Counted from the stretch's first letter, positions 24,311 to 36,165 are shown. The stretch: DNA of 64,000 bases from Ocypus olens (GCA_910593695.2 OU343047.1:61574248-61638247), one strand, 5' to 3'. Numbers and translations: made by a program. The notes: generated by a model from the letters alone, not told the origin.

Positions 24311-25600
24311 TTGCAAATTTTAAAACAAATTCCGGGGGCGATAATTTTTTTAGATTTTTTTAATCAGGTAGTGCACATTTCACTCACTCAAATTCGAGTT
24401 CAGAAGCAAGGTGGGTCAATTATCTTTTGGTATGTCAAAAATATGTTATTTCTAAGCAAATTTGGAAATTTTGAAGGAAATTCCTCGGGCGAAAAATGTT
24501 TAGAATTTTTTTAATCCAGTGGTGCACATTGTAACTCCCACAAATTCGAGTTCATAGTGCTGCCATTTTGTTTAAAAGCAAGGTGGGTCAATTATCTTTT
24601 GGTATGTCCAAAATATGTTATTTCTGAGCAAATTTGGAAATTTTGAAACAAATTCCTCGGGCGATAAATTTTTTAGAATTTTTTTAATCAGGTGGTGCAC
24701 ATTTCACTCACTCAAATTCAAGTTCATAGTGCTGCCATTTTGTTTACAAGCAAGGTGAGTCAATTATCTTTTGGTATGTCAAAAATATGTTATTTCCAAG
24801 CAAATTTGGAAATTTTGAAGTAAATTCCGCAGGCGATATTTTTTTTAGATTTTTGTAAATCAGGTGTTGCACATTTTACTCAATCAAATTTGAGTCCATA
24901 GTGCTGCCATTTTATTTACAAGCAAGGTCCGTCAATTATCATTTGGTATGTCAAAAATATGTTATTTCTAAGCAAATTTGGAAATTTTGAAGCAAATTCA
25001 GCGGGCGATAATTTTTTTAGAATTGTTTTAATCAGGTGGTGCACATTTCACTCACTCAAATTCGAGTTCATAGTGCTGCCATTTTGTTTACAAGCAAGGT
25101 GCTGCAATTATCTTTTGGTATGTCAAAAATATGTTATTTCTAAGCAAATTTGAAAATTTGAAGCAAATTCCGCTGGCGATAATTTTTTTAGATTTTTTTA
25201 ATCAGGTGGTGCACATATCACTCACTCAAGTTCGAGTTCATAGTGCTGCCATTTTGTTTACAAACAAGGTGCGTTAATTATCTTTTGGTATGTCAAAAAT
25301 ATGTTATTTTTGAGCAAATTTGGAAATTTTGAAGCAAATTCCGCTGGCGATAAATTTTTTAGAATTTTTTTAATCAGGTGGTGCACATTTCACTCACTCA
25401 AATTCGAGTTTATAGTGCAGCCATTTTGTTTACAAGCAAGGTGCGTCAATTATTTTTTGATATGTCAAAAATATGTCATTTCTGAGCAGAATTGGAAAAT
25501 TTTAAGAAAATTCCAAATGCGATGATATTTTTAGAAATGTTTTAATCTTGAGGTGCAAATTTCACTCACTCGAATTCAAGTTCAGAGTGATGACATTTTG
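24311..25600. repeat. 172-bp satellite array, about seven copies
   Basis: TATGTCAAAAATATG-type blocks start near 24431, 24603, 24775, 24947, 25119, 25289 and 25461, so the period is 170-172. Each unit also contains GGTGGTGCACATTTCACTCA and AGTGCTGCCATTTTGTTTA. The sequence is unrelated to the arrays at 10 and 16 kb despite the same monomer length. Plus-strand open frames across it are repeat by-products. Confidence 0.92.
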
Positions 25601-25689
25601 TTTCCAGACGGAATGCGTTGATTATTTTCATATTGGCCAACAAGAAATATTTTTCGAAATCCCACTAATTCTAAAAAAAATATCAATAA

Positions 25690-25751
25690 TGAAATTCATC
25701 ATAAAAATCCCTTTTATTCCATCAAATCGAAGAAAGTTACATGATGGCCAC
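25690..25751 (+). mobile_element. Foldback-family right terminus after the 172-bp array
   Basis: CCATCAAATCGAAGAAAGTT followed by ACATGATGGCCAC matches the right end at 4890-4920 (CCATCAAGTTGGAGAAAGTA, then ACATGATGGCCAC). No left end was found before the array, so the element is incomplete or its left part has diverged. Confidence 0.65.
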
Positions 25752-26530
25752 ATTTTTTAACAAATTTGAAAAACGAAAATTGCAAGTTTAAAATAATTTC
25801 GCAAAACTTTATTTATATTAGGGCGACATTTTTTTTTCGCCTGCAATGACGTAAACCCTAGCACCTAGCACCCTTGTCCTCCAAGTGTTATAAAAATTGA
25901 ATTAATTTCATAAATTTTTAATACTATTTAATTAACAATGCGCACTTGTTGTATAATAAACATTGCTTAATGTTAATAATATAATAATAATAATTTATAG
26001 TCTTCTTCCTTTTATTTTTAATGGAGTCCCATTGGACGTCAAAAAGCCCTAGGGACCGAAAAACTTAGATCCGTCCCTTAATAATAATGCTTTATTAGTG
26101 CTATTACCAGTTGGCTTACACAAGTCCGCAAAAGAAAGAAATACAAATTTAAAATTGGCATAAACATTCAAATGAAAGTTAAATCCATAAAATTAGAAAC
26201 TACAACTAAAACTAAAAATAAAATTGTAATTAAAATTAAAATCCAAATTGGAATTAACATCAAAATACAAGACTAAAACTAAAAATGAAATTGTAATTAA
26301 AATTAAAATTGGAATTAACATTAAAATACAAATAAAATCTAATTCAAATGCATGTCAAAATACAAGTTAAAAAGCAAATAAAATTCAATAAAATTTAACT
26401 TATCAGAATGTATGACCCAGAAATTCCTCTAAAGTGTAGTAAGATTTTTCAAGCAAAATTGCTTTAATTTTGACTTCAAATGGACCACCCTGTTAATAGT
26501 GTTAGGTGTGAAAGTATTTAATTAGCTCAA
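25752..26530. repeat. AT-rich low-complexity stretch with about 78-bp duplication
   Basis: At about 26205-26340 a unit containing ACTAAAACTAAAAAT and TTGTAATTAAAATTAAAAT occurs twice within an AAATT-rich tract. No gene is seen in the remainder. Confidence 0.5.
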
Positions 26531-26534
26531 TAAG

Positions 26535-27000
26535 GATCAGTGATTCAGTGAGAGCCGATCAACCTGCAAATTTTTTCCACTGAGCCACTTGAATCACATT
26601 ACAGGGTTGGCTCTTTGAACCGGTTCACTCATGATTTCACATTGAATGTATCCTATTTGTTCAAAAATAACTCGTTTTTACTAATAGTATTGTACTTGAA
26701 TGATTTAGTGAGAGCCGAGCAACTTGCAAATTTTTCACCCTGAGCCAATCACATGACAAGTTCGGCTCTTTGAACCGGTTCACTCATGAGTTCACATTGA
26801 ACGTATCCTATTTGTTCAAAAATAACTCGTTCTCACCTGTATATACTAATAGTATTATACTTGAATGATTTAGTGAGAGGCGAGCAACTTGCAAATTTTT
26901 GACCTTAACCATTTGAATCACATTACAAGTTCGGCTCTTTGAACCGGTTCACATTGAACGTATCCTATTTGTCCAAAAATAATTTGTTTTCACCTAATAG
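26535..27000. repeat. About 163-bp tandem repeat, three copies
   Basis: GTGAGAGCCGATCAAC-like blocks start near 26541, 26703 and 26868. Each unit has GGCTCTTTGAACCGGTTCAC, with the palindrome GAACCGGTTC, and TATCCTATTTGTTCAAAAAT. The third unit is shortened. Confidence 0.8.
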
Positions 27001-28282
27001 TAGCCAACTGAAAACTGACTGTAACAAATAATCTTTCCTCAGTTTAAATTTTAAAATGTATGCACCAATTTTGTCCACAAATTTATGATAAACACGTGAA
27101 AATAAAATATGTACACCACGCTTTGTGTGCTCTCCCAGAGGGTACACTGGGCCCAAAACAAACACCCCGAGCCTCGTACACCGAGAATATAAACAAAACT
27201 ACTTTATGCCCACAACAGATGCGTGCACTCGGCTCGTCTTTGTTGGTTGGTATTCAAATCGCGTCCAGATTTATTTTGAGACTTGTTGCGCCAATGGCCA
27301 CCTGCCAGTAGTACACTTCCTCAAGAGGCCGTTTATAATTTATAGCAAAACCAATCAAATATCCAAAGCCACTCAAATCGTTACATAACCGTCAACTAAT
27401 TAGTTTCAAGAAGAAAAATCAAAACTTTGCGGAAAGATACGGAGCGGAGAATGGGCCATTAATCATACCGCCTGTCATTTGTTATCCGCATAATTGTTCC
27501 AATTTTTTGTAGGTTAAAAAACAATCTAATCTTCTGGAATTTTAATTATTATTCTTTAAGAATGCAAATATACTGCTAAAGCAATGCCAACAATAAAATG
27601 AATACGAATTTGAATTGTATTTTGACGGGCCTAATATTGTTGTGATAATGAAGAAGTCTAAAAAATTCTTATTCTTAAGTATAGCCGTTCCAAAATGTCG
27701 TGGCACATTGTGTAGTAAATATCTTAAATTTCAAGTGAGAGCGCCGGAATAATTATTCAGAGAACGCCGCGTGAACATAATGTAAATATAGATACAGAGT
27801 CATCACGAAGTAATGATTCATATTTAATTTGATGATGCGGCCACGCTTAGATTTGTTATCGCGTTCTCACTCAGCGCAAACTATATCCTCAGGTGTCACG
27901 ACGTTTTTGGACGGCTCTACATTATTTTTGTGAGAAAATAAAGACTGAAATTATTATTTATTAAAAAATACAAGAGGTACAAGCTATTTTTAACATTAAT
28001 GCAAATTCACATCATCATTTTTTTTGCTACTTGGCCGTCTGCCACTACCGATTTTCTTATAATATATGTATTTTCCTAAAAATCATCTTTCACAATTTGA
28101 TTTTGAAGTATTCAATGAGACTACAGAAACTTCAATGTCGTATCAGTCTACGTTTACAAATATTTATACACGAATTATCCTCAAATAAGGATCAAAAGCT
28201 GGATGATACTATTTCCTTCGGTGCGATCTCCATACTCCATAGAACTGAAGCTATTATTACATCGAGCTGCAAGAAAAGTCCA
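27001..28282. other. No gene recognised
   Basis: A moderately GC-rich patch at 27100-27330 has overlapping open frames on both strands and no recognised motif. Minus-strand AATAAA (plus TTTATT near 27957) lies about 325 bases downstream of the candidate exon stop at 28283 and could serve as its polyadenylation signal. Confidence 0.35.
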
Positions 28283-28480
28283 TCAGACCTTCACGAGCGG
28301 CATCTCGTGGAAGTTCGCCGAGGTGGTCACCGAAGAAAATTGACCAAAACAGCATAGAATATTTGCTAAGTAGTGCAGCTCGAGCGCCATCTCTGTCTCA
28401 GCCTCCTCTGCGAAGATCCACGAGCCGCCGTTGTTCCAACAATTTCTGGGTTCTAGTATTTTGTAAACGCCTTTTTTTAT
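28283..28480 (-). CDS. Candidate terminal coding exon, unrecognised protein
   Basis: On the minus strand TTTTTCACAG ends just before 28480, with a branch-like TACTTAAA upstream. It opens a 65-codon frame that ends at TGA (28285-28283). The translation is protein-like and not low-complexity: it starts IKKGVYKILEPRNCWNNGGS, has an acidic WIFAEEAETEMALEL middle, and ends ANFHEMPLVKV. The GC content is well above the flanks, as expected for an exon in AT-rich DNA. The phase at the acceptor would be 0. I do not recognise the family and could not find the upstream exon, so the gene model is incomplete. A chance ORF in a GC-rich repeat remains possible. Confidence 0.45.
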   Translation of the reverse strand: MKKGVYKILEPRNCWNNGGSWIFAEEAETEMALELHYLANILCCFGQFSSVTTSANFHEMPLVKV

Positions 28481-28753
28481 CTGTGAAAAATTTAAGTATA
28501 TTTTATTTTAATTATTGAACATTTTGTACGGAAATATAATAAGGATGACTATCAATGACAACAAGAATTAAAGTAGTGTCTTATTAGAGCGTTACGCGGG
28601 CATTTAAAGTCGCACAAAATAATGATGTTCACATGCAACATCTTTTTTAGCAAACTACGTAAATTGTTTTGATCAATTATTATTATTATATACAAAGAGG
28701 TATATTAAATATTAATTAAAATTCTTGCGAAATTACATAAGATTGCGAAATCA
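28481..28753. other. AT-rich gap, possibly intronic
   Basis: Strongly AT-rich DNA between two GC-richer exon-like islands. Its contrast in composition is the reason it is read as intron-like. Confidence 0.3.
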
Positions 28754-28965
28754 TTATTTTTCCGGAAAATGCTCGTCCTTTTTTCCTGGTGATGAAGTAC
28801 GTCTGGATGATCGCACGTCATGAAAATTCACATGGCCTCCTGGAAATCGGCGATAAGGCGACCTTGCTGAGAAAATTTGAACGATTTTTTCTTATCGGTC
28901 TCATTAATGCCGTTCGCCAAAACACACCATATCTAGGAAATGAGCAAACAATTTTCGTACGTTGA
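28754..28965. other. GC-richer island open on both strands
   Basis: Plus strand: ATG at 28792 opens 57 codons to TGA (28963-28965) with a protein-like sequence beginning MKYVWMIARHENSHGLLEIG. Minus strand: an acceptor-like TTTTCTCAG before 28866 opens a basic frame (PYRRFPGGHVNFHDV, then SSRRTSSPGKKDEHFPEK) to TAA at 28754. Only one can be real coding, and perhaps neither is. The minus reading would be collinear with the candidate exon at 28283-28480 if a GTGAAT donor after the GGH codons is used. No family is recognised. Confidence 0.3.
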
Positions 28966-29021
28966 TTATTGCATCGACTACGTTAATTTTTATCAGCTGA
29001 GATGATGTCTTTTAAAATTAC

Positions 29022-29211
29022 TCAAATAGATAAATATTTTTGTTTGCGTCCGTTTCCTTTGCGAGATTCCGCCACCGTGCGAACCACCCGATTTTCGTTC
29101 GTGGAAAACAGACACGGCGTTGTTAAAACTTCGGGGAACCCGTCGGCTTTACCGACACCGGAAATCCCAACACACGATTCAACCGAGCGAAAATACATTG
29201 AATTTCATTGA
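29022..29211. other. GC-rich island with overlapping ORFs and CCAAT motifs nearby
   Basis: Minus strand: ATG at 29198 opens 58 codons to TGA at 29022 (begins MYFRSVESCVGISGVGKADG). Plus strand: an open frame at 29002-29211 covers the same bases. Just to the right, ATTGGTCG at about 29238 and CCAATCAGG at about 29269 are inverted CCAAT motifs 30 bases apart. This could be a promoter with a first exon on the minus strand, or a GC-rich repeat. No family assignment. Confidence 0.3.
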
Positions 29212-29299
29212 AACGTCAAGTACCGAGCGCTTTCTATTGGTCGAAAAGCGGCCATATCTAAAATTCAGCCAATCAGGAATATTTCCAATGTCCTCGCGC

Positions 29300-30479
29300 T
29301 TTTTGGGAAATTTAATTTTTCATCTCCAGATTCCGAAATGACGAAGCAACGAAACTTGGCAGTTTTGTAGTAAATTAATGGGGCTACAACTTTTAGGGGA
29401 ATCATTTTTGGGCGGGCGGCACGCGCATCGAGCTGCATCGCGTCAAACTTGGTTTTTTATTCAACCATTTTTGGAGCCAAAATTTTCAAAAAAGTGCCCG
29501 ATTCGAATTTGTAGAGCATGAAGACATCCTTCATGTCCGTGAGTTTCAATTTTCGCAAGACAGTATTAGCAGAGATATGATTTTTCAAAAATTAATAACT
29601 CGAAAATGGGACAAAATTTCAAAAATCTGGTCCATCGTTTTGTAGGACCTTATGAGATCTACAGAATGGTAAAAAAATCGAGGTCGATTCTTCAACATCC
29701 AGGGACGAGATGTCGATCGCGCTCGGCGCTTTCTTGATCGTTCCCCGCAAAAGGGGCGGAGTCAGAAAAACGAAAAAGGCCGTAGCAGAATTCGGTCGGG
29801 TATCGGTGGAATTTTTATTTTTGAAAAAAAAAAATTGCAAGCGGCCATTTTGATTTTTTTTTAATAGGCCATGGACGGCCATTTTAATTTTTTGGAAAAA
29901 AAATAGGCCAAGGACGTCCAAAATTTGATACATTCTTCCAAAGTAGAGTCCAAGCGGTAAAAAAAATCGCGTCCAATTACGAGTAAAACCAGCCGAGATA
30001 TGCGATTTTTAGGGGACTAGTTCACATTTGTAATTTTATTATAACAAACATTTTCGGATAGAATCGTAAAGGAGAAATAATTATTTTTTCTTCGTTTTAA
30101 AAACACCTTGATTTCCGTTATTCGTGTTTTTAATCGACCATAACTTTCACTAATATTTTATAATGTGTTCTTTATGCAAGAATGGATAAGAAAAGGATGA
30201 AAGAGAAAGAGCGGAGCGAATTGCAGTGCTGTTTGCGATTTGTGTTACGGAAAACTAAAATAGAAATTTGAATAAATTGAGTTCACATTGAATTTCTACT
30301 GCGAGGTAATGAAATGTGTAATTGAAATTTATTATCTCATTATGTTTATAGTACATACAAGACATGGAAAAGAAATTGATGTACAATTATGAGTGGCTCA
30401 TGCGCCCTTAGTGTATTTACTAGGAGTGTTCAATTATAGAAATGAATGAGTAATGATTTTTTTGTTTTTTTTCCAGGAA
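29300..30479. other. No gene recognised
   Basis: Mixed composition. Internal duplications occur around 29820-29915 (TTGCAAGCGGCCATTTTGAT versus GGACGGCCATTTTAAT). The open frame at 29619-29933 (-) runs through homopolymers and is not credible. Confidence 0.35.
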
Positions 30480-30484
30480 CCGAA

Positions 30485-30785
30485 ATACGAAAATTACTTT
30501 TTTCGTAAATAGTGCTTAAATCGACTAAAAACGGTTAAATTAAATTTTTCTTCAAATTTTTTTTTTTCAAATCCAAGAATTCTTCCAAAGACTATTTGTC
30601 TATAAAAAAATTTTGTTGGACTTCCAGGAATGGAGATAAGCAAAATGACTTTTTTTCGTAAATAGTGCATAAATTTACTGGAAACGTCTAAAAATCGGTT
30701 TCATTAAACTTTTCTTCAAATTTTTCTGTTTTGTCTTTTTTCAAGTCTAAGAACACTATTCATCTATAAAAAAAAATGTGCAATG
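30485..30785. repeat. Two-copy tandem repeat, about 170 bp
   Basis: TTTTTTCGTAAATAGTGC, AAACTTTTCTTCAAATTTTT-like and CTATAAAAAAA blocks appear twice, at about 30500-30615 and 30650-30775. Confidence 0.65.
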
Positions 30786-31199
30786 TTCCATATTATTTAA
30801 AAATATTATTTTAGGATTGTATTAAAGTAAAATAAATTAAATTAAATTAATGTTTCAAAAGCTGCTTATATGGCGCCACTTGAACGGTGATTTGTATATG
30901 GCCTAATTTGCACGTTATTTTAATGACTAGACATTAACACACGACTTTACTGCCAATTTATGCTCATTCTAATGACGATTTCACTTATGCCGATACCAAA
31001 AAAGCAATAGCTGTACTTTCAAGAAAAACACTGATGAGATTACTTCGTTCGCAGAAACTTTCTAACCGAAGTATAAATTTAGCATTTAATAAAATTTCTA
31101 CCAATTCCTTTATGACACCATGGAAAAACACCTCATGCAGTTATACGATTTTTTTTAAATCCCCTTCCTGTCCTATTCTATTTCCTAAAAAAAAAACCC
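30786..31199. other. No gene seen
   Basis: AT-rich DNA. The open frame at 31034-31276 (+) overlaps the start of the next array and has no motif. Confidence 0.3.
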
Positions 31200-32300
31200 A
31201 ACGGAAACCATCATTTACTGATTTTCGTTGGACTCGCATCATTTTTCACATAACTGGTCCGCTATTTTGTTTTTGAACAATTTGAGAAAAATTTTGGTAT
31301 CGGCGACCTCAAAAACCACTTTATCGTCGGCGAAGCGGCAATACCGCCTAACCGCCATTTGCACCAAAATGAATATTTACCAGAAAGCTATAAATTCGTT
31401 TTTTTGCCCCTCCTGTCAAATTTGGTAAATGTGAGATAACCGCCATTTGGACCAAAATTGAGATTTTAACATCAATCTTTTCCCAGAAAGCTATGAATTA
31501 GTTTTTCTGCCTCTCCTATTAAATTTGGGACATGTGAGACAGGCGGTATTGCCGCTACACCGACGATATACTGAATTTCGTTGGAACCCTATCATTTTTT
31601 TATACAGGGTGAGCCCAGAGGAACGGACCAATCTCCAGGAGTGTATTGTACACGTGAAAATAATGTAAAAAAACTCAGTTGTTGTTATCTGATTTTGATT
31701 TGTTTTCAAGTTATAGCGTAATTAAAAATAAACAAAATTTAATGCATTAAAGTTTTGGTAATCATAGCGTTCTTGTAATAAATTTTCAAAAATACCGCCA
31801 TTCACCTCTAAACATTAATATTTGTTCTGATAATGTGTCAGTGTATTGTGATAGTGATTTATCGTTGGTTTTCCCTTACAATACACTCCTGGAGTTTGGT
31901 TGGTTCGTTCCTCCCGACTCATCCTGTATAAGTGGTCCGCCATTTTGGATCAGCCATTTTGGTTTTAAAAAATTTGACTCCAATTTTGGAATCGGCGACC
32001 TTAAAAATCAGCATATACTAAATTTCGTTGGAGCTCTTATCATTTTTGATATAAGTGGTCTGCCATTTTGGATGTTTTTGAAAATATTGGCTTCAGTTTT
32101 GGAATCAGCGACCTCAAAAATCACCATTTACTGAATTTCGTTGGAACCCAATCATTTTTCACATAAGTGGTCTGTCATTTTGTGTTTGTAAATATTGATT
32201 TTAGTTTTGGAATCAGCGACCTCAAAAATCACCATATACTGAATTTCGTTAGAACGCCATCATTTTTCACATAAGTGGTCCGCCAATTTGTTTTTGAAAA
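31200..32300. repeat. Degenerate about 105-115-bp tandem array with interruptions
   Basis: The blocks TACTGAATTTCGTTGGAACC, ATCATTTTTCACATAAGTGG, CCGCCATTTTG and GCGACCTCAAAAATCACC recur near 31220, 31570, 31930, 32020, 32130 and 32240. Different sequence, including AACCGCCATTTGCACCAAAA repeats and TACACTCCTGGAG in both orientations (about 31636 and 31883), separates the first units. Confidence 0.65.
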
Positions 32301-32539
32301 TGTGCGGCCTTAAAATTAAAAACTGCGTAATCCAATGTTTCATCAAAATTGAACGATACCTTCATATTTTGGCCAGTTTTTTTGGAATTTGGACCACTGA
32401 CGGCCGCCCTAGGTTTAAGACCCATATTCATAATTTTGGAAATTGTAACGATGACGGGATTTATTATATTTAATTATTAAATGCTAGGCCAAAGAAATCT
32501 GAGCACTATCCACACTTTAGGAAAACTTTGAGAACTAAA

Positions 32540-34560
32540 ATTACCTTTTTTTTAAGGTGAAACATATCTTCAAAAAAACTTTTCTTCAATTGTTTCACTA
32601 ACCTTTACAGCAGATGTCGCTGTTCTTAATTCCATAATTTCTAGAATGATAATAGATAATGTATCATTTAATGCTAGGCCAAAAAATTCGGACAAAGGAA
32701 AGCTTGGAGAAGTAAAGTTATTTAGGCTCAAAAAATACCTTTTTTCAAGGTGAAAAATATCTTCAAAAAACTTTTCTTCAATTGTTTCACTAACAAAGAT
32801 GTCGCTGTTCCTCATTCCATCATTTCCAGAATGATAATAAATAGTATCATTTAATGCTAGGCCAAAAAAATCTGCAATCTTCATATTTTACCAGAAAAGC
32901 TTGGAGAACTAAATTTAGGCCTAAAAAATACCTTTTCATTTCAAGGTGAAAAATATCTTCAAAAAAACTGTTCTTCAATTGTTACACTAACCTTTACAAC
33001 AGATGTCACTGTTCCTAATTCCATCATTTCTAGAATGATAATAGATAATGTATCATTTAATACTAGGTCAAAAAAATCGGACATCAGCAATCTTTATATT
33101 TTACTAGGAAAGCTCGGAGAACTAAAGTTATTTAGGCCCAAAAAATTACCTATTTTTCAAGGTGAAAAATATCTTCAAAAAAACTTATCTTCAATTGTTA
33201 CACTAACCTTTAATGCTACGCCAATGAAATCGGACATCAGCAGTCTCAATGCTTTACTAGGAAATCTTGGAGAACTAAAGTTATTTAGGCCCAAAAGTTT
33301 ACCTTTTTTTTCAAGGTGAAAAATGTCTTCAAAAAAACTTTTCTGTAATTGTTTCACTAACCTTTAATGCTAGGCCAAAGAAATTGGACATCAGCAGTCT
33401 CCATACTTTACTAGGAAGGCTTGGAGAACTAAATTTATTCAAGTGCAAAAAATTACCCTTTTTTCAAGTTGAAAAATATCTTCAAACAAAATTTTCTGCA
33501 ATTGTTTCACTAACCTTTAATGCTAGACCAAAGAAATCGGACATCAGCAGTCTCCATACTTTACTAGAAAAGCTTTGAGAACTAAATTTATTCAGGTCCA
33601 AAAAATTACCTTTTTTTAAGGCGAAAAATATCTTCAAGAAAACCTTTCTTTAATTGTTTCACTAACCTTTAATGCTTGTCCAAAGAAATAGGACATCAGC
33701 AGTCTCCATATTTTACTAGGAAAGCTTGGAGAACTAAATTTATTCAGGCCCAAAAAATTACCTTTTTTCAAGGTGAAAAATATCTTTAAAAAAACTTTTC
33801 TGCAATTGTTTCACTAACCTTTAATGCCAATCCAAAGAAATCGGACATCAGCAGTCTCCATACTTTACTAGGAAAGCTCGGAGAACTAAATTTATTACGC
33901 TCAAAAAATACCTTTTTTTTTCAAGGTGAAAAATATTTTCAAAAAAACTTTTCTTCAATTGTTTCATTAACCTTTGATGCTAGGCCAAAGAAATCGGACA
34001 TCAGCAGTCTCCATACTTTACTAGGAAAGCTTGGAGAACTAAAGTTATTTTGGCCCAAAAAATTACCTTTTTTTCAAGGTGAAAAATATCTTCAAAAAAA
34101 CTTCTGCAATTGTTTCACTAACTTTCAATGCTAGGCCAAAGAAATCGGACATCAGCAGTCTCCATACTTTACCACGAAAGCTTTGAGAGCTAAAGTTAGT
34201 ACGCTCAAAAAATACCTTTTTTTTTCAAGGTGAAAAATATCTTCAAAAAAACTTTTCTTCAATTGTTTCACTAACCTTTTATGTTAGGCCAAAGAAATTG
34301 GACCACTATCCACACTTTACTAGAAAATCTTAAAGAACTAAAGTTATTTAGGCTCAAAAAATACCTTTTTTCAAAGTGAAAAATTTCTTCAAAAAAACTT
34401 TTCTTCAATTGGTGCACTAACCTTTACATCAGATGTCACTGTTCCTCGTTCCATCATTTCCAGAATGATAATAGATCATTTATTGCTTTGCCAAAACAAT
34501 CGGGCATCAGCAATCTCCATACTAGGAAAGCTTAGAGAATTCAAGTTATTACGCTCAAAA
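32540..34560. repeat. About 148-bp satellite array, about 13 copies
   Basis: AAATCGGACATCAGCAGTCT-like blocks recur about every 148-155 bases through 33070-34160, each followed by TTTACTAGGAAAGCTTGGAG and AAGGTGAAAAATATCTTC. Units at both ends (32590-33060 and 34420-34480) also contain an extra CAGATGTCGCTGTTC plus AGAATGATAATAGAT segment missing from central units. Confidence 0.88.
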
Positions 34561-34569
34561 AATACCTTT

Positions 34570-36165
34570 TGAAAAATATAAGCTTTTCTTCAATTGTTTT
34601 TATCACTAACTTTTACAACGGATGTCACTGCTTCTGCCATTTACAGAATGATAATAGATGTCAGTGTAACCAGTTACTAAATCTGAAAAATCCCAAATTG
34701 TCCCAATTTCGAATATTACCTCCAAACAAACAAATCCAGAAACATATTAGACCAATTGTCTCTTGAGATCAAAAAAATAATTAGTAAACCTAATGCCTTT
34801 TCTAAGTTCCTAAATTTGAAAATAATTATTGACACTGACATATTCAAAGTTGAAGTTTGAAGTTTTCTTAGGAACTAATAACTTGTTCATAGCCAACTTT
34901 AACTAATATTTTTTTTCGATGTGCAAGGTGAAAAATATTTTCAAAAAGCTTTTTTTCAATTGTTTTTATCACTAACTTTTACAACAGATGTCACTGCTCC
35001 TGCCATTTCCAGAATGATAATAAATAATGTCGGTTTAACCAATTGCTAAATCTGAAAAATCCAAAATTGTCCCAATTCAGAATATTACCGCCAGACAAAC
35101 AAATCCAGAATTTTAGATCAATTATCCTGTAAGATCGAAAAAAAATTAGTGAACAAAAAGCCGCATGCCTTTTTTAGGTTCCTAAATTTAAAAATAATCA
35201 TTTACACTGACATAGTCAAACTTGAAGTTTGAAGTTTTCTTAGGAACGAATAACTTGTTAATGGCCAACTTTAACTAATTTTTTTTTCGATGTTCAAGAT
35301 GAAAAATATTTTCAAAAAAGCTTTTCTTCAATTGTTTTCATCACTAACTCTTACAACAGATGTCACTGCTCCTGCCATTTCCAGAATGATATTAGATAAT
35401 GTCGGTTTAACCAATTGCTAAATCTGAAAAATCCCAAATTGTTCCAATTTAGAATATTGCCACCAAACAACAAATCCAGAAACATTTTAGACCAATTGTC
35501 CTGCGAGATCGAAAAAAAAAATAGTGAACCAAAAACCGCATGCCTTTTCTAAGTTCCTAAATTTGAAAATGATCATTGACACTGACATAGTCAAAGTTCA
35601 GGTTTGAAGTTTTCTTAGGAACTAATAACTTGTTCATGGCCAACTTTAACTGATTTTTTTGCGGTTGTTCAAGGTGAAAAATATTTTCAAAAAAGCTTTG
35701 GTTTAATTGTTTTTATCACTAACTTTTACAACAGATGTTACTCCTGCCATTTCCAGAATGATAATAGATGTCAGTTTAACCAGTTGCTAAATCTAAAAAT
35801 CCTATTAGCATAATATCTAAAACGCCATGATGGCCCTCACTGACTACCTGTTCTCCTGTTGTATCATCAACATAATTTAAATTAAAGGTCAACTTAATAA
35901 AAATGTGTCGTGACTGAATGGCGAAAGTCTAGTCAAAAAAAAAAAATTGTCCCAATTTAGAATATTGCCACCAAACAAACAAATCCAGAAACATTTTAGA
36001 TCAATTGTCCTGGGAGATCGAAAAAAAAATAGTAAACCAAAAGCCTCATGCCTTCTAAGTTCCTAAATTTGAAAATGATCATTGACACTGACATAGTCAA
36101 ACTTGAAGTTTGAAGTTTTCTTTGGAACTAATAACTTGTTCATGGCCAACTTTAACTGTTTTTTT
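34570..36165. repeat. About 375-bp tandem array, four copies
   Basis: Units start near 34590, 34955, 35325 and 35705 with TTCAATTGTTTTTATCACTA, then ACAGATGTCACTG, CCAGAATGATAATAGAT, AAATCCAGAAACATTTTAGA, CACTGACATAGTCAAA and AACTTGTTCATGGCCAACTT. The first part of each unit is shared with the adjoining 148-bp array, so the two arrays are related. The fourth unit carries a roughly 140-bp insertion. Confidence 0.88.
35803..35946 (+). mobile_element. Unassigned insertion ending in poly-A
   Basis: The fourth 375-bp unit is interrupted between AAATCC and AAATTGTCCC by about 140 bases ending in a run of A residues. Comparison with the other three units defines both breakpoints. The terminal A run suggests retroposition. 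No SINE boxes were recognised and no clear target duplication was found. Confidence 0.5.

Noticed and set aside
24311..25600. Repeated plus-strand open frames beginning MLFLSKFGNFEANS
   Set aside because: By-products of the 172-bp satellite.
32540..36165. CRISPR-like repeat/spacer array
   Set aside because: Repeats are long and contiguous without unique spacers, and the genome is eukaryotic.
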